NCBI RefSeq assembly: GCF_029504655.1
Contig: NZ_JAQFIL010000001.1
Coordinates: 4,469,001-4,533,000, forward strand
Direction: 5' to 3'
DNA: 64,000 bases
Source: Catalinimonas alkaloidigena
Lineage (GTDB): Bacteria > Bacteroidota > Bacteroidia > Cytophagales > Cyclobacteriaceae
Shown here: one piece after another, positions 1-8,822 of the stretch
Position numbering within the stretch: the first letter of the stretch is position 1
Layout of the letters: every line of letters begins with the position of its first letter
Made by a program: the position numbers and the translations under genes
The notes under the pieces: model-generated
What the model saw: the letters and a program-made list of their open reading frames with translations, nothing else
The model's database searches: none
Told to the model about the DNA's origin: nothing

Positions 1-288
1 CTCTACGGCCAGTGTTCTTTCTCCGGGATTACTGCTGGAACTACGCATCATGCCCTGCCTTGCCTCCTCTTTTCCTCTCCGCCACTCTCCCGAAGAAACC
101 AGCTGATCAATATCTTTGGTCAGGATTTCATTGAGCAAAGTGGTATCCTGCTTTTCTCTGGCCTGGGCATACTGATCAATCAATGCTTTTATGTTTTGCT
201 TTTCCTTATCATACATTGTGCTATCCTGAGCGATGGCAGGGATGATCATCAGTACATTAAGCAAAAGGAGGATAGCGTATTTTTTCAT
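1..288 (-). CDS. Secreted NTF2-like (DUF4440/SgcJ-type) protein, 3' end outside window
   Basis: Translating the minus strand from the ATG at 288 gives a lysine-plus-hydrophobic signal peptide ending in a typical 'AIAQ' cleavage site at about residue 22. A helical stretch follows (about residues 27-60: 'IKALIDQYAQAREKQDTTLL' then 'NEILTKDI'), which is how SnoaL/DUF4440 members of the NTF2-like fold begin. The frame stays open to the window edge, so only 96 residues are seen and the pocket residues are missing. Such proteins are exported alpha+beta barrels, often of unknown ligand. The family call is by pattern only. A second, shortened NTF2-like ORF lies at 12971-13213. Confidence 0.6.
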   Translation of the reverse strand, partial: MKKYAILLLLNVLMIIPAIAQDSTMYDKEKQNIKALIDQYAQAREKQDTTLLNEILTKDIDQLVSSGEWRRGKEEARQGMMRSSSSNPGERTLAVE

Positions 289-655
289 GTGATTCATCGT
301 TTGGCTTGGGTAGTAGTTTTTTCTTTGTAAGATACGTTTTTCAGAGATTGCATGGATAAATAAGCCAGGCTTATTTCACCTATTGCGCTCTTATAGTTGC
401 ACTTATGTTTTAATGAGGTTGTTTACCCAATGTTTTATTTAGTACTCATTGGCTGTTTGTGAGACCTCCAGTCCGGGACTTCCAGTCCGGGATACAAACA
501 GTGGCAGAAGGATCAGTTTTTTTATTTCTCTTCATTGTCCTTCAGAAGGAAACTTGCGCAGACCTGCTTTAGGCTTGAATGAAATACCAGATTGATCTGG
601 CACGCATTTGCCAAGTGTGCCCTGCTTCACGAAATCATTATATGCTTTTCAATCC
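289..655. other. Intergenic region with a short tandem repeat
   Basis: No convincing gene on either strand. It holds the upstream region of the leftmost gene and a 14-bp direct tandem repeat at 465-492. The only ORF that fits here overlaps the 3' end of the following gene antisense and looks spurious. Confidence 0.6.
465..492. repeat. Tandem 14-bp repeat (x2)
   Basis: CCTCCAGTCCGGGA at 465-478 is followed directly by CTTCCAGTCCGGGA at 479-492 (one mismatch). GC-rich against an AT-rich surround. It resembles the short mobile intergenic repeats common in Bacteroidota. Confidence 0.6.
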
Positions 656-1744
656 TCAGAGCACTTCTATCTTTCCGATAATAGGAAAGTGATCGCTGTA
701 GCCTTTGGGAGGCTTGATGCCATCTTTGTCAAACTCAAATCGCACAGGTCGCTGCTTTTGCCTACTGCTCATGATGTCGGGACGGAAGATTTCCACAGAT
801 TCGCAGTCAAACTTTAAGCCCTGCTCACCATAATACAGTCCACGGGAGATCATAAACTGATCCAGCAGGTTCATTGTATTGGTAGATCCATTATAATAGA
901 GGGTGCCAATATCCGGCTGGGCCAGAAAGGGCCACATACAGTTGAACAGATACGCCTGTTCTTCAAAGTAAGTCTTGGGCATAGGTGTATTTTCGCGCTC
1001 ATTTCCCGAATAACGATCGGCCTTAATGACTTCCTCCAGATGATCAGTACCACTGCTGGCTTTGAGATAGTCCAGTATGCTGCGATCGAAGGGTTCGTCA
1101 TTAAAATCACCCATCACCAGCACATTACGGTTCCAGTAGCGGTTGAGCAGTTGCAGCGTCTCATCCGTATCGGGCATTGACAAATAGGCCACACGATCTA
1201 GCTTGAGCTTATCATCTATGAGTTTGCCCAGGTGGTTGGCTACCGTCATGCGCAGAGGCTCGCTTTCATATCTTCCCCTGCTCCGCGAGGGCCAGTGATT
1301 TATATAGACAATCAGTTCTATGTCCGAATTATTCAGCCGAAGAGGCACTTCAAAAATATCACGGGTAGGAAAACGGTTGGCAACTTTAATGGCGCGGGGA
1401 GGCATCTCAGGGTCCAGATGAAAAAGTTGCTTGTTGTACAAGAGCGAAACATCTATGCCGCGAATATCAGGACTTTCCACATGCGCTACATCATAACGTT
1501 CCGCATCAAGTTTGCTGATCAGCCTTTCCATCAGCGGTTTGTTTTCCACTTCGCAAACGCCCAGCAGATCGGGCATTGTACTATCATGCATCAGGCGAAT
1601 TACTTCGGCCAGCTTATCCAGTTTGGCTTCCACCACTGCTTCGGTCCAGCCTTCTTCGGCAGTAAAGCCCAGATCGGCGGCTATGGGAGACAGTTGTGCA
1701 TCAAACAGGTTTTGCAGGTTCCAAAAGGCTACTTTAAGTTCCAT
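656..1744 (-). CDS. Endonuclease/exonuclease/phosphatase family protein
   Basis: 362 residues. The start 'MELKVAFWNLQNLFD' is the first strand of the EEP (DNase I-like) fold with the metal-site Asn. 'GVCEVENK' carries the catalytic metal-binding Glu (about residue 65). 'VMGDFNDEPFDRS' carries the Asp/Asn pair (about residue 212). 'YSDHFPIIGKI' near the C-terminus is the Asp-His catalytic end. All four signature blocks are present, so the enzyme should be active. There is no signal peptide, so it is probably cytoplasmic. The substrate (DNA, RNA, phosphoinositide or other phosphodiester) cannot be told from sequence. It appears to be a single-gene unit, with more than 350 bp of non-coding sequence on each side. 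Confidence 0.85.
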   Translation of the reverse strand: MELKVAFWNLQNLFDAQLSPIAADLGFTAEEGWTEAVVEAKLDKLAEVIRLMHDSTMPDLLGVCEVENKPLMERLISKLDAERYDVAHVESPDIRGIDVSLLYNKQLFHLDPEMPPRAIKVANRFPTRDIFEVPLRLNNSDIELIVYINHWPSRSRGRYESEPLRMTVANHLGKLIDDKLKLDRVAYLSMPDTDETLQLLNRYWNRNVLVMGDFNDEPFDRSILDYLKASSGTDHLEEVIKADRYSGNERENTPMPKTYFEEQAYLFNCMWPFLAQPDIGTLYYNGSTNTMNLLDQFMISRGLYYGEQGLKFDCESVEIFRPDIMSSRQKQRPVRFEFDKDGIKPPKGYSDHFPIIGKIEVL

Positions 1745-2262
1745 AGTTTTGTGATTTTAAAGTCAGTAATCGGGAGACCAGAGCCAGAAGTTTGCTACGG
1801 ACTTCGGACGCCCGGCTACTTAATTTTCTCTTTCAGCGCGACCATCATATTCATTGAATCAAACGCAAAATCGTAATTTATAATTTACAGTAAATTGTTC
1901 TTCAGAATTATAGTTATGCATTTTAGCTTTATACAGGCAAGGGATCACTTCAGCCAGTGAGCGGATAGCATATCCCACAAACCTTTTGAATTCAGGGTAA
2001 GACTGACCAATAGAACCCTATGAAATATTTAAAGCGATAGAACCTCATCCTCTTCTGACCTGTGAGGCAAGGTTGTGTAGCTCTTACTTCAGAAAATTGT
2101 TAGCCAGTTTATGAATATCTTCTCCCAATTCCATAACCCTCTGCCAAACTATCAGTTTTCTCAAACTAAAATTCATGATTCCTTTCATCAAATAGTAGTG
2201 AATGTACAAATTCTGTCATCCGACTCCTGACTTCCAACTTTCCACTCCCCACTCCTAGCTTC
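1745..2262. other. Intergenic region with degenerate repeats
   Basis: 518 bp without a supported gene. It holds an imperfect hairpin repeat at 1771-1819 related to the one at 62385-62432, and a run of 'ACTCC/ACTTCC'-type words at about 2220-2266 that may be another degenerate member. The middle part shows nothing recognisable. Confidence 0.5.
1771..1819. repeat. Intergenic imperfect-hairpin repeat, copy A
   Basis: It contains CGGGAG, then CAGAAGTTT, then CGGACTTC and CCCGGC in the same order as 62385-62432, allowing a few substitutions and small gaps. The two halves (CAGAAGT / ACTTC.G) are inverted and can pair. It fits a dispersed non-coding repeat family. Confidence 0.55.
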
Positions 2263-3261
2263 TTACTCAGCCTTTGTCCGTATAGCACTAATCATGAAAT
2301 CGTCAAAAAGCTCAGCTACTTCATCGGGATCAATGCCCTCTTTAAGTGTGTCAATGTAATGGTGACGGGGATCATCAGGCTGCAAGCGCCACATGTGGGT
2401 ACCATCCTCAAAAATATGGTTGTAGCCCTGCGAATTAAATTCAAAATACTCCCCCCATCCCCTTACCGCTACATAGACGGCAATCAGGTCGGCACTGTGA
2501 TGATAGTTTCTGTTCCAGCTTTCCAGAAATATGGTGTAGGCACGGGAAATAGGATTGGAATCCTGGGGATAGTCAAATGTCTTTTTGCCGGTTTGAAACA
2601 AATCAGCAAAGTCGCCTCCTCCGGTGTAGATGATATCTGTAGGCCAGGCCTGGGCGACATGCACTGTGGCTCCGGGATCAGGCATGAAATTGCCCCAGCG
2701 CCCCGGGTTCTGCTGAAAAGGATAACGACCGCCCATACAGACCAGATGCTTCACCTTTTGACGCACCAGTTCCACCCCATTGAGCGGACTGATGTCATCG
2801 GGAGCACTGTTAAGCAGATAAGAAAGATTGGTCAGGTAACCTACAGTGACAATGACGACACTACTGTCTTCTTCTGCCGCTAATAACTGACGATAAAGCT
2901 GGGTGGCATCCTTTGCTCTTTCTCCCAGTCCTTCATCCTGAGGAAACTCTTCGGAGATGATTCTGGCGTATTTAGAATTACGGTAAACGCCCAGTGTTTT
3001 AACCGCCCCGATGGGAATATCCGGCCTTCCGCAATAGGTGTTCACTACATCTACCGTGGGTACGGACCAGGGGTTCAGGCTGCACACCATGGTGCCTAAT
3101 ATTTCCGCATCACCAGCATCAGCCAGTCCGTGAAGCATGGCCAATGCCCCCACATCATCCACATCGGATTCCATATCGGTGTCAAAGATGATCCTGGTAG
3201 GCTGGGCTAATACTGAATAAGAGATAAATATGCTTAAAAGAATAGAATAGATTGATTTCAT
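2263..3261 (-). CDS. Secreted nucleoside hydrolase-like protein
   Basis: 332 residues from the ATG at 3261. That start is chosen because a signal peptide ('MKSIYSILLSIFISYSVLAQ') begins there, whereas the longer frame would overlap the upstream gene. Just after the signal comes 'IIFDTDMESDVDDVGAL', the DxDxxxDD calcium-binding motif of inosine-uridine nucleoside N-ribohydrolases. 'VIVTVGYLTNL' and 'VCMGGRY' match later conserved blocks. Members cleave the N-glycosidic bond of nucleosides, but secreted Bacteroidota relatives often have unknown substrates. It lies 31 bp downstream of the gamma-glutamyltransferase gene on the same strand, so the two probably form an operon for extracellular scavenging. 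Confidence 0.8.
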   Translation of the reverse strand: MKSIYSILLSIFISYSVLAQPTRIIFDTDMESDVDDVGALAMLHGLADAGDAEILGTMVCSLNPWSVPTVDVVNTYCGRPDIPIGAVKTLGVYRNSKYARIISEEFPQDEGLGERAKDATQLYRQLLAAEEDSSVVIVTVGYLTNLSYLLNSAPDDISPLNGVELVRQKVKHLVCMGGRYPFQQNPGRWGNFMPDPGATVHVAQAWPTDIIYTGGGDFADLFQTGKKTFDYPQDSNPISRAYTIFLESWNRNYHHSADLIAVYVAVRGWGEYFEFNSQGYNHIFEDGTHMWRLQPDDPRHHYIDTLKEGIDPDEVAELFDDFMISAIRTKAE

Positions 3262-3292
3262 AAGATATTGAATAGAGAAAAATGATTGTTGA

Positions 3293-4981
3293 TTAATAAC
3301 CGGCGGCCTGACCATCCTTGCGGGATTCGGAAGCTCCGTAGTACACACCGCCTTTGAACATAATGGCCTGATAACCGCCAAATATACCTCTCGCCATACG
3401 GATATTATGTCCTTTCTTCATCAGTTCGCTCAGCACTTCGTAGTCAAAGCCTGACTCCAAATAAGTATCGCCAACATTATCGGAATGTCCGTCATACCAT
3501 ATACTTCCCCGATGGTAAATACGGGGTGCATCGCCGGCTTCCTGCAGGTTCATCCCGAAGTCCAGCACATTCATCAGGATTTGTACATGACCTTGCGTCT
3601 GCATGTCACCTCCCATGACACCAAAGCTCATGAAAGGCTCACCATCTTTGGTCACAAAAGCAGGGATAATGGTATGAAAAGGACGCTTGCCCGGTGCGTA
3701 GGTATTGATATGCCCTTCTTCCAAGATAAAGCCCCCTCCCCTGTTCTGCAAAGGAAAGCCCAGCCCTTTGACCACTTCCAAAGAGCCAAAAAGTGCGGAA
3801 TTGCTCTGAATGAATGAAATCATATTGCCCTCCTTATCCGCAGCGGTCAGGTAAATCGTATGATCACCCGACTGTAAACCGGGATGATAGACTCCGGCTT
3901 TGTCAGGATCAATCAATGCTCTGCGTTGAGCAGCGTATTCTTCAGAGAGCAGTTCTTCTATGGGAATATCACCAAAATCAGGATCGCCATAGTAGCGCAC
4001 CATATCTTCGTAAGCCAGTTTTTTCGCTTCCAGGAAGTGGTGGATATGCGCTGCGCTGCCATAACCAAAGCTGCCGATGTCAAAACCTTCCAGTATACTC
4101 AGCATTTGCAACGCACCCATGCCCTGTCCGTTGGGAGGAAGTTCCCACACGTCATAGCCGCGGTAATTAACCGATACCGGCTCTACCCATTCAGATTCGT
4201 GCGCAGCCAAATCCTCCCGCGTCAGGAAGCCTCCCCTTTTTTTCATATGGGCTTCTATCTTTTCGGCTATTTCTCCTTTATAGTAAGCATCTCTCCCCTG
4301 CTCACTGATCAAACTCAGGGTATTGGCCAGGTCCGGGTTCTTAAACATATCTCCTTTACGGGGAAAATGTCCGTCGGTAAAGAAGAGCGCTTTGAAATTC
4401 TCATGATCACTATTGATCACGCTTTCTTCCATATCTTTCATATTATCGGCCACCTCCTGCGTAATGGGAATCCCCTCTCTGGCATAGGCAATGGTAGGTT
4501 GCAGAAGCGTAGACATGGGGAGTTTACCAAACCTTTCGTTGAGCGCAAACCAGGCATCCACACAGCCGGGGGTAGTGACGGAAAGAATACCTGTATGATG
4601 AGGTGTGCCTTTCTCCTGCTGTGCCAGCAGATACTCCCTTGTCATGTTTTGCACAGACCTTCCACTACCATTGATGCCGTAAAGCTGCTGGGTTTCTGCA
4701 TCCCAAACGATGGCGAAAAGATCGCCGCCTATGCCGTTCATACCAGGGTCGGCAAAGCCCAGGAAAGCATTGGCGGCAATGGCAGCATCTATGGCTGAGC
4801 CACCCTGCTTGAGAATGTCAATACCGATCTGGGTAGCCAGCGGATGATTGGTAGCGAGCATACCATTGCGGGCCAGCACTTCAGAGCGGGTGGCAAAAGC
4901 TTTACCTGAAGAACGGTCCTGTGCGTAAGTAGTGAAGGTGATAAAGCATAATAGAACAAGTAAAAAACAGATTATTCTCAT
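3293..4981 (-). CDS. Gamma-glutamyltransferase (periplasmic)
   Basis: 562 residues with a signal peptide ('TFTTYAQ' cleavage near residue 21). The GGT fold is clear: 'GGSAIDAAIAANAFLG' (about 60-75), 'MNGIGGDLFAIVWD' (about 81-94) and 'LPPNGQGMGALQML' (about 281-294). Aligned with E. coli GGT, the autoprocessing/nucleophile threonine falls at T375 in 'GDHTIYLTAADKEGN', where the usual T-T-H is T-I-Y. It would be cut there into large and small subunits. The familiar 'GGGGGS'-like small-subunit loop is represented by 'NRGGGFILEEG'. Members hydrolyse or transfer gamma-glutamyl groups, for example from glutathione. Substrate preference is not evident, and some homologues act as cephalosporin acylases. 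Confidence 0.88.
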   Translation of the reverse strand: MRIICFLLVLLCFITFTTYAQDRSSGKAFATRSEVLARNGMLATNHPLATQIGIDILKQGGSAIDAAIAANAFLGFADPGMNGIGGDLFAIVWDAETQQLYGINGSGRSVQNMTREYLLAQQEKGTPHHTGILSVTTPGCVDAWFALNERFGKLPMSTLLQPTIAYAREGIPITQEVADNMKDMEESVINSDHENFKALFFTDGHFPRKGDMFKNPDLANTLSLISEQGRDAYYKGEIAEKIEAHMKKRGGFLTREDLAAHESEWVEPVSVNYRGYDVWELPPNGQGMGALQMLSILEGFDIGSFGYGSAAHIHHFLEAKKLAYEDMVRYYGDPDFGDIPIEELLSEEYAAQRRALIDPDKAGVYHPGLQSGDHTIYLTAADKEGNMISFIQSNSALFGSLEVVKGLGFPLQNRGGGFILEEGHINTYAPGKRPFHTIIPAFVTKDGEPFMSFGVMGGDMQTQGHVQILMNVLDFGMNLQEAGDAPRIYHRGSIWYDGHSDNVGDTYLESGFDYEVLSELMKKGHNIRMARGIFGGYQAIMFKGGVYYGASESRKDGQAAGY

Positions 4982-5371
4982 GCGGTCGTAAAGTTGCTTG
5001 AAACTGTAAGTTAAGTGAAAATGCTTTTCACATAAAGAAACGCATACATTAACAATTGTAAAACCTCAAAAGCCTTTAAAAAAACTGATATGAGGCACTA
5101 TGAATCAAATGTAATGACAAATGAAACGAATTTACCAGCAAATGAAACATACGTTATAACGGACATACGAAATACTTGCTAGCTTTATACACAAGGAGAA
5201 TGAGCTGAAACTTAATATCCTATCATAGATATATCAGCATACACTCATTAGCACAGATAGCATAAAAGATCATTTACGAAGTTTTGTGTCAGTTTCATGT
5301 TCGCAAGTCAATACGCCTGCCATCAGCAGTTTATAGTTCTCTTTCTATTGTCAACCTAAAACCTATATGTC
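4982..5371. promoter_or_regulatory. Divergent intergenic region upstream of the AraC regulator
   Basis: 390 bp between the divergent gamma-glutamyltransferase and AraC-type genes. It contains three copies of a CAAATGWAA word (5106-5150) that recurs just after the AraC gene. The remainder is AT-rich and holds no supported ORF. Confidence 0.5.
5106..5150 (+). promoter_or_regulatory. Triple CAAATGWAAYR motif, candidate AraC operator
   Basis: CAAATGTAATGA at 5106-5117, CAAATGAAACGA at 5118-5129 and CAAATGAAACAT at 5139-5150, all in one orientation, with starts 12 and 21 bp apart (about one and two helical turns). Related words occur at 6481-6519 on the other side of the regulator gene. AraC-family proteins bind direct repeats spaced by one or two turns, so autoregulation and control of the next gene is a fair inference. 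Confidence 0.45.
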
Positions 5372-6484
5372 ATGCCTATTTATATTGATATACACAAGTT
5401 AGAAGGAAACCCTACTGAAGAAGATGTTAGGCTTGCCCATCAGGCTGATTTAGCTGTACAGGATGAGTTTGGCGTACGATTCCTGCAATACTGGTTTAAT
5501 GAAGAGGCCTCTACCGTCTACTGTCTGATTGACGGTCCAAATCCGGATGCCGTAAACGCCTGCCATTGGTCATCCCACTGTCATACTCCCTGTAACATAC
5601 AGGAGGTGGAACCGGTATACCTTAAGCTTTTTATGGGAGAAGAAGCTCCACTGGACCGTGACATGACGCTCACCACAGATGGTAAAACAGATGCCGCCAA
5701 CCGTACCATACTGCTTACCGATATACGCAGAATAAACAACACGCAAAATAAATATTATCTGGTTCCGATAAAACCCAAGAACCTGGTAGCGGATGCCATC
5801 GCTAAGTTTAACGGTAAATTTGTAGAGTATATCATAGAAGAAAAGATCATCGGCGTATTTGATTCTCCTATCAATGCCATCAGATGTGCCAGAAATATAC
5901 AGGAAAGTATACAGAGGCGACAGCATAAGCATACTGAAAACAGTGAATGGGATATCCATTACCGAATAGCCCTGAACATAGGCCAGCCCCTCACTGAAAA
6001 AGGCGGATTTTTTGAAAAGGCCATCATGCAGGCTGACCGACTGAGCATGATCGCTCCACCCAATCAGGTGATCATGACAGCACAACTAAAAGAGTTGCTG
6101 CAGATGGAAACCGAAGGTTCGCTATACCCGGCTACACTTTCTTCTGCTAAAGTATTGAGTGGCTCGGAAGTAGCGTTTACCGATGAGCTGTTTGAAACTG
6201 TAGAGCAAAACCTGCAGGCAGAATCCCTGAATGTTGCTAAGCTTGCTAAGCTGATGGGCTTAAGCCGGGTTCACCTTTACCGCAAAGTAAGTGCCCTGAC
6301 CGGAAAATCCCCCAATGACTTTATCAAGGAAGTACGTATGAGGGAAGCCTGGAGCCTTTTACAATCTAAAAAGAAAAGCATCTCCGAAGTAGCCTACGAA
6401 GTCGGGTTTTCCAGCCCGTCTTATTTTACCAAAATCTTCCACAAGAAATATGGATACCCTCCTTCTGAATTACAAATGGCATGA
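5372..6484 (+). CDS. AraC-family regulator with DUF4242 and degenerate cyclase-like domains
   Basis: 370 residues in three parts. Residues 1-85 match the DUF4242/SCO4226 nickel-binding ferredoxin-like family ('GVRFLQYWF', 'VYCLIDGPN', then 'HWSSHCHTPCNI' with three His and two Cys that could bind metal). Residues about 110-255 resemble a class III nucleotide-cyclase fold ('FNGKFVEYIIEEKIIGVFDSP', 'YRIALNIGQP', 'ADRLSMIAPPNQVIMT'), but the catalytic Asp residues are not obvious. Residues about 265-370 are a normal double helix-turn-helix ('VAKLAKLMGLSRVHLYRKV', 'VGFSSPSYFTKIFHKKYG'). No signal or membrane segment is seen. It lies upstream of and collinear with the flavoprotein and lactonase genes, which it may control through the repeated CAAATGWAA words. 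Confidence 0.82.
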   Translation: MPIYIDIHKLEGNPTEEDVRLAHQADLAVQDEFGVRFLQYWFNEEASTVYCLIDGPNPDAVNACHWSSHCHTPCNIQEVEPVYLKLFMGEEAPLDRDMTLTTDGKTDAANRTILLTDIRRINNTQNKYYLVPIKPKNLVADAIAKFNGKFVEYIIEEKIIGVFDSPINAIRCARNIQESIQRRQHKHTENSEWDIHYRIALNIGQPLTEKGGFFEKAIMQADRLSMIAPPNQVIMTAQLKELLQMETEGSLYPATLSSAKVLSGSEVAFTDELFETVEQNLQAESLNVAKLAKLMGLSRVHLYRKVSALTGKSPNDFIKEVRMREAWSLLQSKKKSISEVAYEVGFSSPSYFTKIFHKKYGYPPSELQMA

Positions 6485-6519
6485 AACATATTTACCTGTA
6501 TTTAAAACAAATGTAACAT
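6481..6519 (+). promoter_or_regulatory. Repeated ATGAAAC-ATTTACC / CAAATGTAACAT motifs
   Basis: ATGAAACATATTTACC at 6481-6496 matches ATGAAACGAATTTACC at 5121-5136 except at two positions, and CAAATGTAACAT at 6508-6519 matches the triple motif upstream of the AraC gene. The first copy overlaps the AraC stop codon. The site lies 75-113 bp upstream of the flavoprotein start, where an activator would sit. Confidence 0.42.
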
Positions 6520-6593
6520 AGTAAATGGTACTTCATCGCTAGTTTTAACAAAACAGTCACACGATCAGTCCATCCAACCTAAAGAAAGATACC

Positions 6594-7790
6594 ATGATAA
6601 CATCTCCAACCCCTACCCTTCAAAAAGACCTTTTGGATAAGGTCAGGGAAATTAAACCTGTGCTCCTCAAATACGCTAAAGAAGCAGAAGAAAACAGAAG
6701 ATTATCCGACCCTGTACTTGATGCGATGAAAGAAGCTGGTTTGTTCAGGATATGGAAGCCCAAAGCTTATGGCGGATTGGAAACAGATCCTATTACCGCC
6801 TTTGAAATATTTGAGGAGCTTGCAAAAATAGACAGTGCCGCAAGTTGGAACCTCCAGCTCACTGCCGGAATTGATATCATCCTCCAATGCTTTTCCGATG
6901 AAGCTATGGATGATGTCTTCGCTACGGAAGAAGAAGTGATTGTCGCTTCTTCCCTGCATCCCCCCGGACAAGCCATACCGGTGAAAGGAGGCTACCAGAT
7001 AAGCGGACACTGGAAAATCTCTACGGGCTGTCAGTATGCCAATTGGTTTTTTACCAATGCCATCGTAATGGAGGGAGAAAAGCCCCGAACTTATGGCAAC
7101 GGTCAGCCCGTCATCATTTGCCTTATGGCTCCAACCCACGAAGGTAAGGTAGTGGATAGCTGGGACACCATTGGCATGAGAGGAACTGCGAGTCATGATT
7201 TTACTTTTGAGGGTATTTTTGTCCCGGAACATCGTATTGCGCCCATGCTGCCCATTGATAATGCTGTCGGCTCCGCTTTTCAGGGAGCACTCTACCGCAA
7301 CTCTGTATGGTATGCTGTATCTGCGCTGGCGGCACCGGCTTTGGGAATTGCCCGCAGTGCGCTGGATGAGATTTTAGCGCTGACGAAGCAAAAAGTCCCA
7401 AACTACACTCAGGCTGTTTTAAAAGACAATCAGCACATTCAAATGAAACTGGCAGAGGCAGAAGCGACATTCAGAGCAGGTAGAGCCTATTTATTTGAAA
7501 TCCTGCATGATACCTGGGAAACTGCCCTGCAGGGATTGAGGATCACTACCGAACAAAGAATGCAGCTCCAGTTATCCAGCACTTACGCCATACGCTCATG
7601 TGTAGACGCTGTCAATATAGCACATGAAATGGCCGGGCTAAGTGGCATGCGAGAATCGGGTAACATACAACGACATTTCAGAGATATCCATACCATTAAG
7701 CATCACGCATTTATCTCCACTGACCGCTATCAGGCAGTAGGACAATTGATGCTAGGGCTAGAGCCTAACTGGCCTTTTTTCTATTTCTGA
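6594..7790 (+). CDS. Acyl-CoA dehydrogenase-fold flavoprotein (HsaA/group D monooxygenase-like)
   Basis: 398 residues. The N-terminal helical domain ('DAMKEAGLFRIWKPKAYGGLE', near residues 43-63) and middle beta domain ('SGHWKISTGCQYANWFFTNA', 'DSWDTIGMRGTASHDFTFEG') are those of acyl-CoA dehydrogenases. The C-terminal helices ('AHEMAGLSGMRESGNIQRHFRDIHTIKHH') resemble flavin-dependent hydroxylases such as HsaA more than mitochondrial dehydrogenases. The usual catalytic Glu of the dehydrogenases is not evident, which favours FMNH2/FADH2-dependent oxygenation, but no flavin reductase partner is visible nearby. It begins 110 bp after the AraC regulator and ends 35 bp before the lactonase gene, suggesting a small regulated unit. 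Confidence 0.75.
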   Translation: MITSPTPTLQKDLLDKVREIKPVLLKYAKEAEENRRLSDPVLDAMKEAGLFRIWKPKAYGGLETDPITAFEIFEELAKIDSAASWNLQLTAGIDIILQCFSDEAMDDVFATEEEVIVASSLHPPGQAIPVKGGYQISGHWKISTGCQYANWFFTNAIVMEGEKPRTYGNGQPVIICLMAPTHEGKVVDSWDTIGMRGTASHDFTFEGIFVPEHRIAPMLPIDNAVGSAFQGALYRNSVWYAVSALAAPALGIARSALDEILALTKQKVPNYTQAVLKDNQHIQMKLAEAEATFRAGRAYLFEILHDTWETALQGLRITTEQRMQLQLSSTYAIRSCVDAVNIAHEMAGLSGMRESGNIQRHFRDIHTIKHHAFISTDRYQAVGQLMLGLEPNWPFFYF

Positions 7791-7825
7791 TCTTCTGATA
7801 AAATCAAGTACCACATAAACTTACT

Positions 7826-8740
7826 GTGATGAAACACTTTAGCATATATATGATAAGTTGGCTGATCTGTTATGTTCCCGCTTTGGCACAGCATACGCTT
7901 GAACCTGTAGAAGTTGCAAGGATAGCTACTTTTGCTGAAGCTCCGGTTTTTGATAAAGAAGGGAACCTCTATGTCTCTGAACCTTTCAGAGGGCCGGTCA
8001 CAAAAATTACTCCTGAGGGTGATACCAGTGAATGGTTTGCTACTGAAGGAGCGAACGGCCACAAGATCCTGAGTGATGGAAACCACTTGCTCTGCGACAG
8101 AATACGTAAAGTGATTTTGAAACTTGATGCCAATGGAGAAGAGCTAAGCGAATTTGTGACTGAATGTGGCGGTAAGCCCCTGCGCGCGCCCAATGACATC
8201 GTGCTGGATAATCAGGGAGGCTTCTATTTCACCGACCCTGCAGGGGAAGAAGACTCTATTGGTCGGATAGGCTATGTAGATGCAGGAGGAAAATCACACT
8301 TCTTAGCGGAGTGGGTAGGCTTTCCTAATGGTATCGCATTGGCCCCTGATGGTAAGTCGCTATATGTAGGAGATTTTAGGCATAACGAAATTCTTGTTTT
8401 CCCCATACTTTCTCCGGCTAATGTAGGCCCAAAAAATTTATTCGCTAAGCTACCGGATCTGGGAGAAGAGTTTGGTGGCCCGGACGGTATCCTCTGTGAT
8501 GAGGATGGCAATCTATTTGTAGCCCACCTGGGCACAGGAAAAATACAGGTACTAGATCCTCAGGGCAAACTGATGCGCAGCCTGCCTGCCGGGCAGCTTT
8601 GGGTGTCCAACCTCACTTTTGGAGGCCCTGATGGCAACACCTTATTTACTACCGGTTGCCCAAAGCAACAGATAATGGAAACAGGCGTAGTGTATCAACT
8701 GGACCTGAGTCTGGCAGGCGGTGAAGCCTCCAGGAAATAG
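7826..8740 (+). CDS. Secreted SMP-30/gluconolactonase-like beta-propeller protein
   Basis: 304 residues with a signal peptide ('ISWLICYVPALAQ'). The rest is a beta-propeller of the SMP-30/LRE family: 'VFDKEGNLYVSEP', 'LRAPNDIVLDNQGGFYFTDP' (PND plus acidic metal ligands), 'FPNGIALAPDGKSLYVGDF', 'GGPDGILCDEDGNLFVAHLG'. The N-D and D residues that bind the divalent metal are present. Family members hydrolyse sugar lactones or related esters in the periplasm. It probably follows the flavoprotein gene in the same transcript. The actual substrate is unknown. Confidence 0.83.
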   Translation: MMKHFSIYMISWLICYVPALAQHTLEPVEVARIATFAEAPVFDKEGNLYVSEPFRGPVTKITPEGDTSEWFATEGANGHKILSDGNHLLCDRIRKVILKLDANGEELSEFVTECGGKPLRAPNDIVLDNQGGFYFTDPAGEEDSIGRIGYVDAGGKSHFLAEWVGFPNGIALAPDGKSLYVGDFRHNEILVFPILSPANVGPKNLFAKLPDLGEEFGGPDGILCDEDGNLFVAHLGTGKIQVLDPQGKLMRSLPAGQLWVSNLTFGGPDGNTLFTTGCPKQQIMETGVVYQLDLSLAGGEASRK

Positions 8741-8822
8741 CTGGAGCTAATATCCTACTTCAAACCATGGCGACTATGAAAGAATCAACCAAAAGCGCTA
8801 CTTATCAATAATCAATGTTAAG

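Noticed and set aside
1232..1876. 214-codon plus-strand ORF opposite the EEP gene
   Set aside because: Fully antisense to a gene with clear family motifs; composition (His/Phe/Gln-rich) is that of a shadow frame.
3884..4798. 304-codon plus-strand ORF
   Set aside because: Antisense to the gamma-glutamyltransferase gene, no recognisable domain.
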